Assembly (NCBI RefSeq): GCF_001613385.1
Contig: NZ_BDCG01000003.1
Location: 24,486 to 88,485 of the forward strand
DNA: 64,000 bases
Source: Nocardia flavorosea NBRC 108225
GTDB lineage: Bacteria > Actinomycetota > Actinomycetes > Mycobacteriales > Mycobacteriaceae
Direction of reading: 5' to 3'
Both the position numbers and the translations under genes were made by a program. The notes beneath the pieces are model-generated. The model saw only the letters and a list, made by a program, of their open reading frames with translations, searched no databases and had not been told where the DNA came from. Position 1 is the first letter of the stretch. Every line of letters begins with the position of its first letter. Shown here one piece after another: positions 7,804-16,782 of this stretch.

Positions 7804-9159
7804 ATGATCACACTCTCGTCCGGAGTGTTGATCGATTGGGAGGAACTCACCGGGCAGACCAAATTCGTGGTCGACCTGATCAGTTTTCCGATATTCAGCG
7901 CGGCGGCCGGCTGGTTCACCAACTGGACCGGTGTGGTGATGCTCTTCTGGCCGCTGCTGTTCCGCGGGGTCCGGATTCCGGGGCTCGCGGTGCTCTACCC
8001 CTATCTCCCGCGCCGGGTACAGGTGCTGCCCACATTTTCCGAGGACGGTTCCCGGCTCGGCTTCCAGGGTTTCATTCCGGCCCGAGCCGAGAAAATGGCC
8101 AGTATCTGTGTCGACAAGGCATTGATGCGGATCGGCAGTCCGCGGGATTTCATTCACGAACTCGATCTCGACGGTATCGCCGACTATGTCGCAGCACTGG
8201 CCGGTAAACAGGTCGAATCCATCGTGGACGAGGTGATGAACCGGGAGAACCCGGACCTGTGGAAGAGTCTGCCGCGGCCGATGCGTCAGCTCATCTACCA
8301 GCGGGTCGAGCGGGAGATGCCCGAACTGTGCGAGAAGGCGTTCACCTCGCTCGGCGACAATGTCGATCAGTTGATCGATATCAAGGGCTTCGTCATCCGC
8401 TACCTGCAGGACAACCCGCATATCCTCAAGGACCTCACCACGACCATTGCCGCTCCGGAGCTGAAATTCATGGTCCGGATCGGTTTGCTCGGTGCGCCGT
8501 TCGGATTGCTCCTCGCGTTGTATCTGCATATTCATCAGAACATTCCGGTATGGGGCTGGGTGCCCGCCTGGGTGATCGTCCTGCTGGTGACGGCACTCAT
8601 CGGGGTGACGGTGAACATCGTCGCCATCCGGGTGGTGTTCACACCGGGTGATCCGCAACCGCGCTACAAATATTTGTGGAAACAGGCCCTGCTGGCGAAA
8701 CGGCAGCCGCAGGCGGCCACCGATCTGGCGCATATTCTCGCCTATCAGGTATTGACCCTGCCGAATCTGTCCAACGAACTGTTGAACGGCCCGAACGGCG
8801 ACAAGACCCGGCTGCTGCTGGAACAACTCATCTCCGACGAGATCCATCGGCAACTGGGGCGGACGACCTCGGTGGTGCGCGCCGCGTTCGGCCGCCGGCA
8901 GTTCGACAATCTGAAGGTGGGTGCGGCCGGTGCGGCCGTGGGGCTGGCACCGGCCCTGGTCGGGGATGCCGATTTCATCGGGGAGCAGGCCGAGAAGATC
9001 GACGAGTTCGCCGCGCGCAAACTCCAGCAGCTGACCCCCGGTGAGTTCATGGAGATGTTCTACGCATCGGTGGAGCAGGATGCCTGGCTGTTATATCTGC
9101 ACGGTGCGGTACTCGGCCTGTTCGTGGGCGCGACCCACCTGCTGATCTTCGGCTGGTAG
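7804..9159 (+). CDS. DUF445 family membrane protein
   Basis: The 451-residue product matches DUF445. An N-terminal hydrophobic segment with [16 protein letters not shown] is followed by [14 protein letters not shown], corresponding to the family's TNWLAIxMLFxP...GxIPxRR pattern. A long soluble, probably helical part (about 90-220) leads to two transmembrane helices (about 222-280). A second soluble helical region and a C-terminal hydrophobic helix (about 430-451) follow. It is probably a cytoplasmic-membrane protein of unknown biochemical role. AAGGGGAG lies 8 nt before the ATG, and a consensus-like promoter precedes it. Confidence 0.85.
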   Translation: MITLSSGVLIDWEELTGQTKFVVDLISFPIFSAAAGWFTNWTGVVMLFWPLLFRGVRIPGLAVLYPYLPRRVQVLPTFSEDGSRLGFQGFIPARAEKMASICVDKALMRIGSPRDFIHELDLDGIADYVAALAGKQVESIVDEVMNRENPDLWKSLPRPMRQLIYQRVEREMPELCEKAFTSLGDNVDQLIDIKGFVIRYLQDNPHILKDLTTTIAAPELKFMVRIGLLGAPFGLLLALYLHIHQNIPVWGWVPAWVIVLLVTALIGVTVNIVAIRVVFTPGDPQPRYKYLWKQALLAKRQPQAATDLAHILAYQVLTLPNLSNELLNGPNGDKTRLLLEQLISDEIHRQLGRTTSVVRAAFGRRQFDNLKVGAAGAAVGLAPALVGDADFIGEQAEKIDEFAARKLQQLTPGEFMEMFYASVEQDAWLLYLHGAVLGLFVGATHLLIFGW

Positions 9160-9173
9160 ACAGCTCCGGAAAA

Positions 9174-9195
9174 ATACAAGCACGCTTGCTTGTAT
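9174..9195. promoter_or_regulatory. TetR-type operator palindrome
   Basis: Two perfect 9-bp arms, ATACAAGCA (9174-9182) and TGCTTGTAT (9187-9195), flank a 4-bp spacer. The site lies 29 nt upstream of the TIGR03084 gene's ATG and just after the DUF445 stop. Size and symmetry suit a TetR-family dimer. No regulator gene is adjacent. Confidence 0.55.
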
Positions 9196-9224
9196 TCGGC
9201 TCACGCCGCTGGAATGCTGGGCGT

Positions 9225-10028
9225 ATGGCCGATCTGCACACCCTGCTCGACGACCTGGCCGCCGAGAGCGCCGAACTCGAGGCACTGGTCGAACCGCTTC
9301 CACCCGCGGAGTGGGCCCGCCCCACCCCGGCTACCGGCTGGACCATCGCCCATCAGATCGGCCACCTCGCCTGGACCGACGAAGTCGCCGGCTTGTCGGC
9401 ATCCGACGCGCGAACCGGAGGCACGACCTTCACCGAGCTGCTGACCGAGGCCGCCGACCGGGTCGCCACCTTCGTCGACGATGCCGCGGCCGAAGCCGCC
9501 GATACACCGGTCCCCGATCTATTGCAACGCTGGCGCAACGGCCGGGCGACTTTGGACGCGGCGTTGCGCGCAGTGCCGGGCGACGCCAAGGTCGCCTGGT
9601 TCGGGCCGCCCATGCGGCCGGGTTCGATGGCCACCGCGCGGCTCATGGAAACGTGGGCCCATGGTCAAGATATCGCCGACGCCCTCGGTGCCCGGCGTGC
9701 ACCGACGGATCGGCTACGCGCCGTCGCGCATATCGGGGTCCGCACCCGGGATTTCGCCTATGCGGTCCGGGACCTGCCGGTTCCGGCGGCGGAGTTCCGG
9801 GTCGAGCTCGTCGCACCGTCGGGCACGCTGTGGTCCTGGGGCCCGCCGGACGCGCAACAGCGGGTCACCGGACCAGCGCTCGATTTCTGCCTGCTGGTGA
9901 CTCAGCGGCGCCATCCGGACGATCTGGCACTCGAGGCGACCGGCAGCGACGCCGCCCGGTGGCTGTCCATCGCACAGGCCTTCGCGGGGCCCCCCGGGGA
10001 CGGGCGGAAGCCCGGAATGCACGTTTGA
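9225..10028 (+). CDS. TIGR03084 family DinB-like metal-binding protein
   Basis: The 267-residue product has an N-terminal DinB/maleylpyruvate-isomerase-like four-helix domain. Candidate metal-ligand histidines are in HQIGHLAW near residues 44-51 and in [14 protein letters not shown] near 144-157. The C-terminal part is a small alpha/beta domain. Such proteins in mycolate-containing bacteria are linked to mycothiol-dependent or detoxification chemistry, but the reaction of this subfamily is not established here. I chose ATG 9225 because the longer frame from 9186 runs through the palindromic operator. Confidence 0.8.
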   Translation: MADLHTLLDDLAAESAELEALVEPLPPAEWARPTPATGWTIAHQIGHLAWTDEVAGLSASDARTGGTTFTELLTEAADRVATFVDDAAAEAADTPVPDLLQRWRNGRATLDAALRAVPGDAKVAWFGPPMRPGSMATARLMETWAHGQDIADALGARRAPTDRLRAVAHIGVRTRDFAYAVRDLPVPAAEFRVELVAPSGTLWSWGPPDAQQRVTGPALDFCLLVTQRRHPDDLALEATGSDAARWLSIAQAFAGPPGDGRKPGMHV

Positions 10029-10386
10029 CGGGGGCCGGCGAGCGCCGGACCAGGTTCCCGCGCAGCCGGACATCGTTGGCCGGGGTGCCTGCGCGCGGCA
10101 GTCGAGTACGGCGCTCGCCGGCTGCTGTTATGTACCCCTGACAGCACCCGCGAAAACCTGCGGCGCATCCGGCCCTCGGATCCGACGGCCGGTGTACCGG
10201 TGTGATGCTCGTCTCCGTGGAACGACCACTGGTCACACCAGGTTCGATGCCTACCTGCTCTGATACGATTTCGCCACGATTCAGCCATACATCACATATG
10301 TGCCGCGTGGCTATCGGTTCCCGGACTGCCGGAAATAAAGCGGAAGGCTATAGTATTTTTGTCGGGCAGCCGTGGAGGGAGGGCCC
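10029..10386. other. intergenic stretch with long inverted repeat and AT-rich promoter region
   Basis: No gene is seen in 358 bases. The left third is an imperfect inverted repeat (listed separately). The right third is AT-richer and holds a 10-bp palindrome CACATATGTG at 10293-10302, then CTATAGTATTTTT at about 10348-10360 just before the next gene. The AT-rich part probably contains that gene's promoter, but no -35/-10 pair could be fixed. Confidence 0.5.
10034..10122. repeat. long imperfect inverted repeat
   Basis: A 14-bp arm GCCGGCGAGCGCCG (10034-10047) is matched exactly by its reverse complement at 10109-10122. The 61 bases between are partly self-complementary as well, so the whole 89 bp could fold into one long hairpin downstream of the TIGR03084 gene. 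It could act as a terminator or be a small palindromic repeat element. Confidence 0.55.
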
Positions 10387-10860
10387 GTGGGCTTCATCAA
10401 GTACGCAAGCGATGTGACGGCGCCGATCACCGTGGCTTTCGCTTATGCAGACAATCCCCGGTCCATCACGGAGTGGCTGATGGGCGCAGAACACGTTTCG
10501 CTCCGGGGGAAGACCGATCGCGGGCTCGGCGCCCGGTACGGCATCCGATTCCGGTTCGGACTGTGGCGTCCGGTGCTGAACTGTGAGGTCACCGAGCACC
10601 GCCAGGATGCCGTGATCGGCTACACCCTGGCCGGTGGACCGCTCACCGCCTGTCTGACACTACGTTTCGATCCACTCGGCCGCGGGCGATCCGTACTCAC
10701 TTCCGAGCTCGACTACACGGGCTCACGAGGTTTCGCGGCCCCTTTGCGCGACCGTCCACGCAGGGCGCTGCTGCGCACCGCGCTGCGCCGCAGCGAATCA
10801 CGATTGCGCGCTGCCATCGAAGAACTGCACGGTACAGATCTTGTCGGCCGACTTGCGTAG
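10387..10860 (+). CDS. SRPBCC-like protein of unknown function
   Basis: The 157-residue product has the size and pattern of a polyketide-cyclase/START-like (SRPBCC) fold: an N-terminal strand (FIKYASDV), a helical segment, antiparallel strands rich in alternating hydrophobics, and a long C-terminal helix (LLRTALRRSESRLRAAIEEL). There is no diagnostic motif. GTG 10387 was chosen over GTG 10372 because GGAGGGAGGG lies immediately before it, overlapping the outer candidate. It ends 9 nt before the RNase H gene, so the two are probably cotranscribed. Confidence 0.6.
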   Translation: MGFIKYASDVTAPITVAFAYADNPRSITEWLMGAEHVSLRGKTDRGLGARYGIRFRFGLWRPVLNCEVTEHRQDAVIGYTLAGGPLTACLTLRFDPLGRGRSVLTSELDYTGSRGFAAPLRDRPRRALLRTALRRSESRLRAAIEELHGTDLVGRLA

Positions 10861-10869
10861 GGTACTGCC

Positions 10870-11499
10870 ATGATCATCGTGAGTACCGACGGTTCATGCC
10901 TGCGAAACCCCGGCGGGGCCATCGGCTGGGCATGGGTCGATCATGCGGGTGGCGCCGAAAGTGGCGGCGCGGCAACGGGTACCAACCAGATAGCGGAGTT
11001 ACGCGCGGTCCTCGAGGCCATCCGGTCCCACCCCGGCTCCGACCCCCTGCTGATCGAGAGCGATTCGCTCTACGCGATCAAATGCGCATCCGAGTGGCTA
11101 CCCAACTGGCGTAACAACGGCTGGCGCACCTCCACCGGCGGTGCGGTGAAGAATATCGAACTCATCCGCGATATCGACCACGCCATCGCCGGCCGGCCGG
11201 GCCCGGTACGGTTCCGCTGGGTGCGCGGACATGTGGGCAACTACTTCAACGAACAGGCCGACGCGCTGGCCGGCGCGGCCGCGCGCAAGGCAGCGGCGAC
11301 AGCTCCGCGCGACAACCGCTCCACCACCGGCGCCCGTCCGGCCATCAGCGAGAAAACCACCATGAGTGCGACCACCGGTGACCCGGCCGGTCCACACCCG
11401 GTACTCGAAACCTCCGCAGCAGCAGGGAAGGCTGCGGAACCGGCGGCCGGCCCGGCCGCCGACTACGCGACAACAGCGCAGGCACTGCACCTGTTCTGA
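10870..11499 (+). CDS. RNase HI family protein with C-terminal tail
   Basis: Residues 1-140 form an RNase HI domain that would cleave the RNA strand of RNA-DNA hybrids. The acidic quartet is visible as Asp in STDGSC, Glu in AELRAV, Asp in ESDSLYAI and Asp in NEQADALAG. WVRGHVGNYFNEQAD is the usual C-terminal signature. The remaining 70 residues are an Ala/Thr/Pro-rich tail without a recognisable domain, making the protein longer than a minimal RNase HI. A terminator-like hairpin follows and the convergent mce operon ends just beyond. Confidence 0.88.
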   Translation: MIIVSTDGSCLRNPGGAIGWAWVDHAGGAESGGAATGTNQIAELRAVLEAIRSHPGSDPLLIESDSLYAIKCASEWLPNWRNNGWRTSTGGAVKNIELIRDIDHAIAGRPGPVRFRWVRGHVGNYFNEQADALAGAAARKAAATAPRDNRSTTGARPAISEKTTMSATTGDPAGPHPVLETSAAAGKAAEPAAGPAADYATTAQALHLF

Positions 11500-11560
11500 A
11501 TCAGATGCGGCGCCCGCGCTGTTGTCGTCGTGGTATGGATATTTGGATACCACCCGAATA

Positions 11561-11597
11561 GCCTCCGGCGGTGGTGGCTCGACCCACCGCCGGAGGC
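11561..11597. terminator. hairpin between convergent genes, no U-tract
   Basis: A perfect 14-bp stem GCCTCCGGCGGTGG / CCACCGCCGGAGGC with a 9-nt loop lies between the RNase HI stop and the end of the mce operon. There is no T-run on either strand, as is common for actinobacterial hairpin terminators. Confidence 0.6.
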
Positions 11598-11604
11598 GCC
11601 CAAA

Positions 11605-12252
11605 TCAGTTGCCCGGCAGCGGTGCCGGAGCCGGCCCGCCTTCCGGGGCCGCGGGCGCGGGACCTTCCGGTGCAGGCGCACCCGGAGCCGCCTGGGCCTG
11701 ATCGCCGCCCACACCCGCCAACATGGCCAGATCCCACTGGTTGACGATCCAGCGGTCGCCGTCCTTCTCCAGGCCCGCGACCACCGCGATATCCTGCCGC
11801 TTCGGTTCGGGTGTCACGGCATTCGTCTTCATCATGCCGATATTTACCAGGACCTTGGCGCTTTCCTCGTCACCGGATTGGAAACCGCAGGATGCTTCGT
11901 CGACCCAGGATTTCACCTTGGATTCGGTGAGCAACTGGCGCAGCACATCCCAGTTCTGCTCCACCGAACCCACCACGTCAGCGGTGGCGCCGTCCTTCAT
12001 CGCCCGCATGAAACCGTCGAGGTCACCTTCGAAATCGTAGGTGTTGGTGGCCCGGGCGAACTCACAGGCCGTCCGGGTGGATTCGTCCTGCGCGGCGAGT
12101 TCACCGTTGTTCTGCTGGTAGGCACGGAAATACAGCACCCCAGCGGCGACCAGCGCCACCAGCACCACGCCGGTGACGAAGGCGATCACCACCGGGAGCA
12201 ACCCGGAATTGCCGTCGGTGTCCTGCGCTGCCGCGGTCTCGTTCTTCGCCAT
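11605..12252 (-). CDS. Mce-associated membrane protein (second)
   Basis: The 215-residue product has a short cytoplasmic N-terminus, one transmembrane helix at about residues 18-42 and an extracytoplasmic alpha+beta domain of the NTF2/SnoaL-like kind found in Mas proteins. A Pro/Ala/Glu-rich C-terminal tail follows. Two cysteines (about 62 and 121, in TACEFA and ASCGFQ) are also found in its neighbour, suggesting a conserved disulfide. Mas proteins support the stability of Mce transporter complexes in mycobacteria. It is the last gene of the mce operon. Confidence 0.85.
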   Translation of the reverse strand: MAKNETAAAQDTDGNSGLLPVVIAFVTGVVLVALVAAGVLYFRAYQQNNGELAAQDESTRTACEFARATNTYDFEGDLDGFMRAMKDGATADVVGSVEQNWDVLRQLLTESKVKSWVDEASCGFQSGDEESAKVLVNIGMMKTNAVTPEPKRQDIAVVAGLEKDGDRWIVNQWDLAMLAGVGGDQAQAAPGAPAPEGPAPAAPEGGPAPAPLPGN

Positions 12253-12294
12253 AGCTCTTCGAGTCCTAACTTCTGATTCGTCTCGCGGCTGCCG

Positions 12295-13293
12295 CTACTG
12301 CTGCATCATCGGCGTATCGAAATTCGCCACCATCCAGCGACCGTCGACCTTCTCCATATCGACATCGGCCGCCACCTTGACCCGGCCCGGCGCCTGCTGC
12401 TGCGGGCCGCCGACGGTGGTGAACTGCTGGTCGATCACCACCACCACACGCGCCTTGTCGCCGTCCCCGGACTCGTAACCGCACTGCACTTCGGCCGCGG
12501 TGGAGTTCACCTGGGTCTCGGCGAAACGAGCCTTCAGGTCGGGACCGATCTGCGAAACCAGTTTCTTCCATTCGCCGGTCGCGTTCTGATCCAGCCGTGA
12601 TACGTAGTCGTCGGCCTTGTCGCCGGTATAGGTGGCGAAACTGTTGCCGAAATCGCAGGCGGCCTTGGTGGCCGCGGCACGCCGGTCCAGTTCGGTCTGA
12701 CGATCATTGGCGAGGTAGAAGAACACACCGACCGCGACCAGCGCACCGATCAGCAGTACGGCCGCTCCGGCCAGCACCGGCAGCGGGAACCGTGCGCGCC
12801 GGCCGGAAGACTTCTCGGCTGCGGCGCCGGTTTCCGGTTCGCCGGCAGCGGACTGCTGAACCGACTTTGCGGTCTCCTCGCTCCCCGGCTCGGCCGAATT
12901 CCCGGCCGCGGATTTTCCGAGCGCAACCGCCGGTTCCGCGGCGACCGATTCTTTGCCCGGAACCACCGTCTCATCGGGATCGGCCGGCTCGTTCTTTCCG
13001 TCGCGGGCCGAGTCCGTGCGGTCGATCTTCGCCGTGGCATCCGCGTCGGCTGGTTTGTCGGCCTTCACCGTCGCATCGGCATCGGCAGGCTTCTCGGCCT
13101 TCACCGTGGTGTCCGAATCGGCGGACTCGCCGGCTGCCCGATCCGCGGGTTCACTCGAATCAGCGGAATCTGCCGTCACGGCGCTGTCCGCCGACGAACT
13201 GCCGGAGCTGGTGGTGTGCTCAGCCGCGTCGTCCGCGGGCACACCAGTGCCTTCCGGCTCCAAAGGGTCGGAGCTGGGTTTTTTCGAGGACAT
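12295..13293 (-). CDS. Mce-associated membrane protein with long acidic repeat N-terminus
   Basis: The C-terminal 170 residues are a Mas protein: a transmembrane helix near 168-190 (VLAGAAVLLIGALVAVGVFFYL), then an extracytoplasmic domain with cysteines in KAACDF and VQCGYE matching the downstream paralogue. The first 165 residues are a low-complexity cytoplasmic region rich in Ala, Asp, Ser, Lys and Pro. It contains a visible 12-residue repeat (VKAEKPADADAT, VKADKPADADAT, a decayed third copy). A tail of this length is unusual. It lies 137 bp after mceF and 42 bp before the next Mas gene. Confidence 0.85.
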   Translation of the reverse strand: MSSKKPSSDPLEPEGTGVPADDAAEHTTSSGSSSADSAVTADSADSSEPADRAAGESADSDTTVKAEKPADADATVKADKPADADATAKIDRTDSARDGKNEPADPDETVVPGKESVAAEPAVALGKSAAGNSAEPGSEETAKSVQQSAAGEPETGAAAEKSSGRRARFPLPVLAGAAVLLIGALVAVGVFFYLANDRQTELDRRAAATKAACDFGNSFATYTGDKADDYVSRLDQNATGEWKKLVSQIGPDLKARFAETQVNSTAAEVQCGYESGDGDKARVVVVIDQQFTTVGGPQQQAPGRVKVAADVDMEKVDGRWMVANFDTPMMQQ

Positions 13294-13430
13294 CTGTACT
13301 GATCACACCTTCCCGGCGCATCTCTGCGGACGCGCCGTAATCTACCGGCCGGAAAACCAGCGCCGGGTGTGGCGGGCATCTCTGCGAGAGTATGCACCGT
13401 CGCACCCGGCACCGGTCGACCGGTCTCCTA

Positions 13431-14594
13431 CTACCGCACGGGCGGCAGCGTACGTTCATTCGGATCCACACCCGGCGGAATGTGTGCGCCGTTGTTCGGC
13501 ACGTTCGGCCGCGGTGCGTTGGCCGCGCCGCGGATCTGCTGGCCGGGTCCGGGGTTATCGCAGTAATTCCACTTCGGCAGCGTGCCGTCCTGGACGACCT
13601 GGGTTTTCACCGGAGTGGACTGGTACTGGCAGTAGGGCCGGAACCAGATATCGAGCATGGCGTGGAATTCGTTGTCGTGGGCCGGTACGCCCAATGCCGC
13701 GCCACCGAGTTCGAGCGCGGGGAACAGCGCCGCCAGCGCCGGCTGACGCAATTGCGCCGCACGGGTGACGGCGACGAAATTGTTCAGCAGTGTGGTGATC
13801 GGATCGCTGGTGGCGTCCAGGGTCGCGGTAACGCTGGCGAACTGTCCGGGGGTCTGGTCCAGCACCTTTACCAGTTCGGCATTCGCCTTGTTGAACTGGT
13901 CGAACAGTACCTGCGAGTTCGCCGTCAGCGTGCCCAGGTCCGGCTGGGCCTGGGAGGTAGTGGCCGCAATCGTTCGCAGATTCGCGATCAGATTCGTGGT
14001 CTGCGGCAGCAGATTCTCCAGCCCGGCCGAAACCAGGCTGACGCCTTCGATCAGCGAACGCAGCTGATCGGGCCCACCGCTGAGCGCGATATCGAGCTCG
14101 TTCAGAATCACCGAGAAATGCTCCGGATTCACCTGCGCGATCAGATCGCTGGAGTTTTCCAGGACCGCGGAGATCGGCACCGGAGTGCTGACCCGCTCGG
14201 GGTCGAAGGTGATTTCCGAACCGTCGGTCAGAAACGGCCCCTGATTCCCGGCGGGCCGGAAATCGATGTACTGCTCGCCGGCACCGGACAGGGCCTGCAC
14301 CGCGACCTTCGTATCCACCGGGATATCCCATTTGGATTCGATCTCGGCTTCGGCCTGGATTCCGGCGCCGTTGTCGACGAGTTCGAGACGGCTCACCTCG
14401 CCGACCCGGTAGCCGCGCAGCGTGACATCGTTACCTTCTTGCAGGCCGCCGGAGCGGTCCAGGTTCACGATGACGGTGTAGGTGCTGCGCAGTGGGTTCA
14501 CCCGCATGACGTTGACCATCAGATAGGTGCCGCCGATGAGCAGCGCGAGGACGATGCCGAGATTCGACCACAGCATCTTGTTCTTCAGCATCAC
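13431..14594 (-). CDS. mceF: MceF, MCE-family protein
   Basis: The 387-residue product is the sixth MCE subunit of the operon. An N-terminal membrane anchor (about 8-28, LWSNLGIVLALLIGGTYLMV) precedes the MCE/MlaD domain (about 35-115, with LRGYRVGEVSRLEL). A helical region (about 150-300) rich in hydrophobics follows and would form part of the hexameric lipid tunnel. The C-terminal 80 residues are Pro/Asn-rich with two cysteines. The start overlaps the mceE stop by 4 bp. Confidence 0.92.
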   Translation of the reverse strand: MMLKNKMLWSNLGIVLALLIGGTYLMVNVMRVNPLRSTYTVIVNLDRSGGLQEGNDVTLRGYRVGEVSRLELVDNGAGIQAEAEIESKWDIPVDTKVAVQALSGAGEQYIDFRPAGNQGPFLTDGSEITFDPERVSTPVPISAVLENSSDLIAQVNPEHFSVILNELDIALSGGPDQLRSLIEGVSLVSAGLENLLPQTTNLIANLRTIAATTSQAQPDLGTLTANSQVLFDQFNKANAELVKVLDQTPGQFASVTATLDATSDPITTLLNNFVAVTRAAQLRQPALAALFPALELGGAALGVPAHDNEFHAMLDIWFRPYCQYQSTPVKTQVVQDGTLPKWNYCDNPGPGQQIRGAANAPRPNVPNNGAHIPPGVDPNERTLPPVR

Positions 14595-15685
14595 TGGCCT
14601 CCCACGCGCTGCTGGACGACCTGGAGGATCTGGATCAGGCTGCCCGCGAAATCCTGTAGATCGCGCACGTCGTAGAAATGGCTGGTGCCGGGTGCGGTGA
14701 GCATCGCGATATCGAGATTGGTGACATTGACATAGGCGGCGAGGCTGCTGCCGCGGAAGGTGGCATCCACGGGACCGCGCAGTTCGTGCAGGATATCCAT
14801 CAGCGCACCGAACTTGTCCCCGGTGGCCGCGAGCGCCGCCATCAGGCTGTTCAGACTGTCGAGGGTACCCGCCAGATCGCCGCCGGAAGTGTTGGCGTAA
14901 TCCCCGAGCGCGGCGCTCGTGGTGGAGATCTTGCTCAGCAGATCACCCAGCGCCCGGTTGTTCTCGGCGACCGCGCCGATCATATCCGGCAGCGTATCGG
15001 CGACCTGCCCGAGTTCGTTGCGGCGGCTTTCGAGAGTGCCGGCCAGTACGCTGAATTCGCCGAGCACGCTGTCGATGCGCGCGGAGTTCGCGTTGATACT
15101 GGAAACCACGCCGGTGATCTCGTTGACCAGATGGACAAGCTGGTCACTGCGCCCGCCGACAATGGAATCCAGCTCGGTACCCAGCCGGGTGAGGTGGGCG
15201 ATACCGCCGCCGTTGAACATCAGCGATACCGACAGCAGCAGTTCCTCCACCGTGGCGCCGGCCGAGGTCTGCTCGATGGGCAGGGTGTCGCCGTCCTCGA
15301 GCAGGGCGGTCCCGGGTTCGGTCTGCGGTTTGGCGACCGCGATGAAGACATCGCCGAGCGGGGTCGCCTGGCGCAGTTCGGCGGTGGTCCCGATCGGGAG
15401 TTCGATATCCTTGCGAATCTCCATATCGACGATCGCCTGGAAATTCTTGGTCTCGATATTGGTGACCACGCCGACATCGGAACCGCCGACCTTCACTTTG
15501 GCCTGGTCGGGCAGATTCAGCGCATTGTCGAATACGGCCCGCAGGCCGAGGGTTTCCCCACTCGCGCCGGGCTTCGGCAGCGGAATATCCTCCACCGTCA
15601 GGCCACAGCCGGAGGCCAGCGCCACCGTACCGGCCGCCACGAGGACGGCTACGGTACGGCGGGCGCGTCGGATTGTTCGTATCAT
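14591..15685 (-). CDS. mceE: MceE, MCE-family lipoprotein
   Basis: The 364-residue product begins with a basic region, hydrophobic core and lipobox LASGC, so Cys27 is the probable acylation site. This matches the LprK-type lipoprotein of mycobacterial mce operons. The MCE domain follows at about 44-125 (KVKVGGSDVGVVTNIETKNF), then a helical tunnel-forming region to about 320. It overlaps mceD by 4 bp upstream and mceF by 4 bp downstream, so coupled translation at equal dose is likely. Confidence 0.93.
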   Translation of the reverse strand: MIRTIRRARRTVAVLVAAGTVALASGCGLTVEDIPLPKPGASGETLGLRAVFDNALNLPDQAKVKVGGSDVGVVTNIETKNFQAIVDMEIRKDIELPIGTTAELRQATPLGDVFIAVAKPQTEPGTALLEDGDTLPIEQTSAGATVEELLLSVSLMFNGGGIAHLTRLGTELDSIVGGRSDQLVHLVNEITGVVSSINANSARIDSVLGEFSVLAGTLESRRNELGQVADTLPDMIGAVAENNRALGDLLSKISTTSAALGDYANTSGGDLAGTLDSLNSLMAALAATGDKFGALMDILHELRGPVDATFRGSSLAAYVNVTNLDIAMLTAPGTSHFYDVRDLQDFAGSLIQILQVVQQRVGGQ

Positions 15686-16782
15686 TTTGTCAGTCCCAGC
15701 AGTGCGGCGGTGAGTCCGAAGTCTGGTCCGAAGTCTTCGGGCCGGCCGGTCCGGCAGCCGTCGGATTTCATCTGAATCCGTTCGCAGAACAGGCTCACGA
15801 TTTCCCCGCCCGCGAGGTTGGTGCCGATCAGGGCGTGCAGCCGGACGTAGCCCTGCTCGTAGTTCATCGAGCGGTGGATGTTCTGCAGCAACAGCGGCGC
15901 GACATCGACCACTTCGGTGACACCGTGCGAGTTCTGCCGCAACTGTTCGATCACGGTGTTCATCCGGGTCAGCGTGTCCACCAGCTGATCCTGATGCTGT
16001 CCGAAGACCGAACTGGTGTTGTTCAGGAAGTCGTAGAGCTGCTGCAACGTGGCCTGCAGACCGGGCGCCTGCTCGGCCAGCATGGTCGTCATCTGGGTGG
16101 CCTGATTGCTGAAATCGCGCACGGCCTGGTCGTTCTCGGCCAGCATCGTGGTCAGCTCGTTGAGCTTGGTGATGATATTGGCGATGGCGCCCTTGTTGTC
16201 GACACCGACCTTCAGCGCACTGGACAGCGCGTTGAGCGTGTCGCGCATCTTCCCGCCCTGACCGTTGAGCATCGGGTACAGCACCCGGCCCGACAGCGGA
16301 CCGACACCTTCCTGACCCTCCTGGGGCTTCAGTGCGTCGGCGAACTGGTCGATGGTTTTGAGCATGGTGTCCAGTTCCACCGGCACATCGGTTTTCTCCA
16401 GCGGCAGGTGGTCGCCGTCGGAGAGTGTGTCGCCCTCGACATAGCGCGGCGTGAACTCGATATGGCGGTTGGTGACGATGGACGGGGAGATCACCACGGC
16501 CTTGGCGGATTTCGGGATCTCCACATCACCGTCGATGCTCATATGGACTTCCACGAGATCGCCGTGCGGGATGATCTTGTCGACCTTGCCGACCTCCAGC
16601 CCGAGCACGGTGATCGGGTTGCCCTCGTACATCCCGGCGATGTTCTCGAAATCCGCGGTGATCTTCATATCGCCGCCGACCACGCTGTTCACCATCGAAC
16701 AGCTGCCCAACGCCAGCGCCGACGCGCCGATTACCAGCGCTTTCGCGGTCTTCTTCACGAGGTCGATGTTCAACGGATTCAT
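15682..16782 (-). CDS. mceD: MceD, MCE-family protein with lipobox
   Basis: Starting at ATG 16782 (ATGA overlap with the mceC stop) gives 366 residues. The signal sequence ends in ALGSC, placing a lipobox Cys at 28, so two adjacent MCE subunits of this operon look lipidated. An MCE domain (about 38-120) contains GLEVGKVDKI. The following helical region includes a Gln/Asn-rich segment with many repeated leucines (LTTMLAENDQAVRDF). A longer frame from 16839 overlaps mceC by 61 bp and is disfavoured. Confidence 0.92.
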   Translation of the reverse strand: MNPLNIDLVKKTAKALVIGASALALGSCSMVNSVVGGDMKITADFENIAGMYEGNPITVLGLEVGKVDKIIPHGDLVEVHMSIDGDVEIPKSAKAVVISPSIVTNRHIEFTPRYVEGDTLSDGDHLPLEKTDVPVELDTMLKTIDQFADALKPQEGQEGVGPLSGRVLYPMLNGQGGKMRDTLNALSSALKVGVDNKGAIANIITKLNELTTMLAENDQAVRDFSNQATQMTTMLAEQAPGLQATLQQLYDFLNNTSSVFGQHQDQLVDTLTRMNTVIEQLRQNSHGVTEVVDVAPLLLQNIHRSMNYEQGYVRLHALIGTNLAGGEIVSLFCERIQMKSDGCRTGRPEDFGPDFGLTAALLGLTK

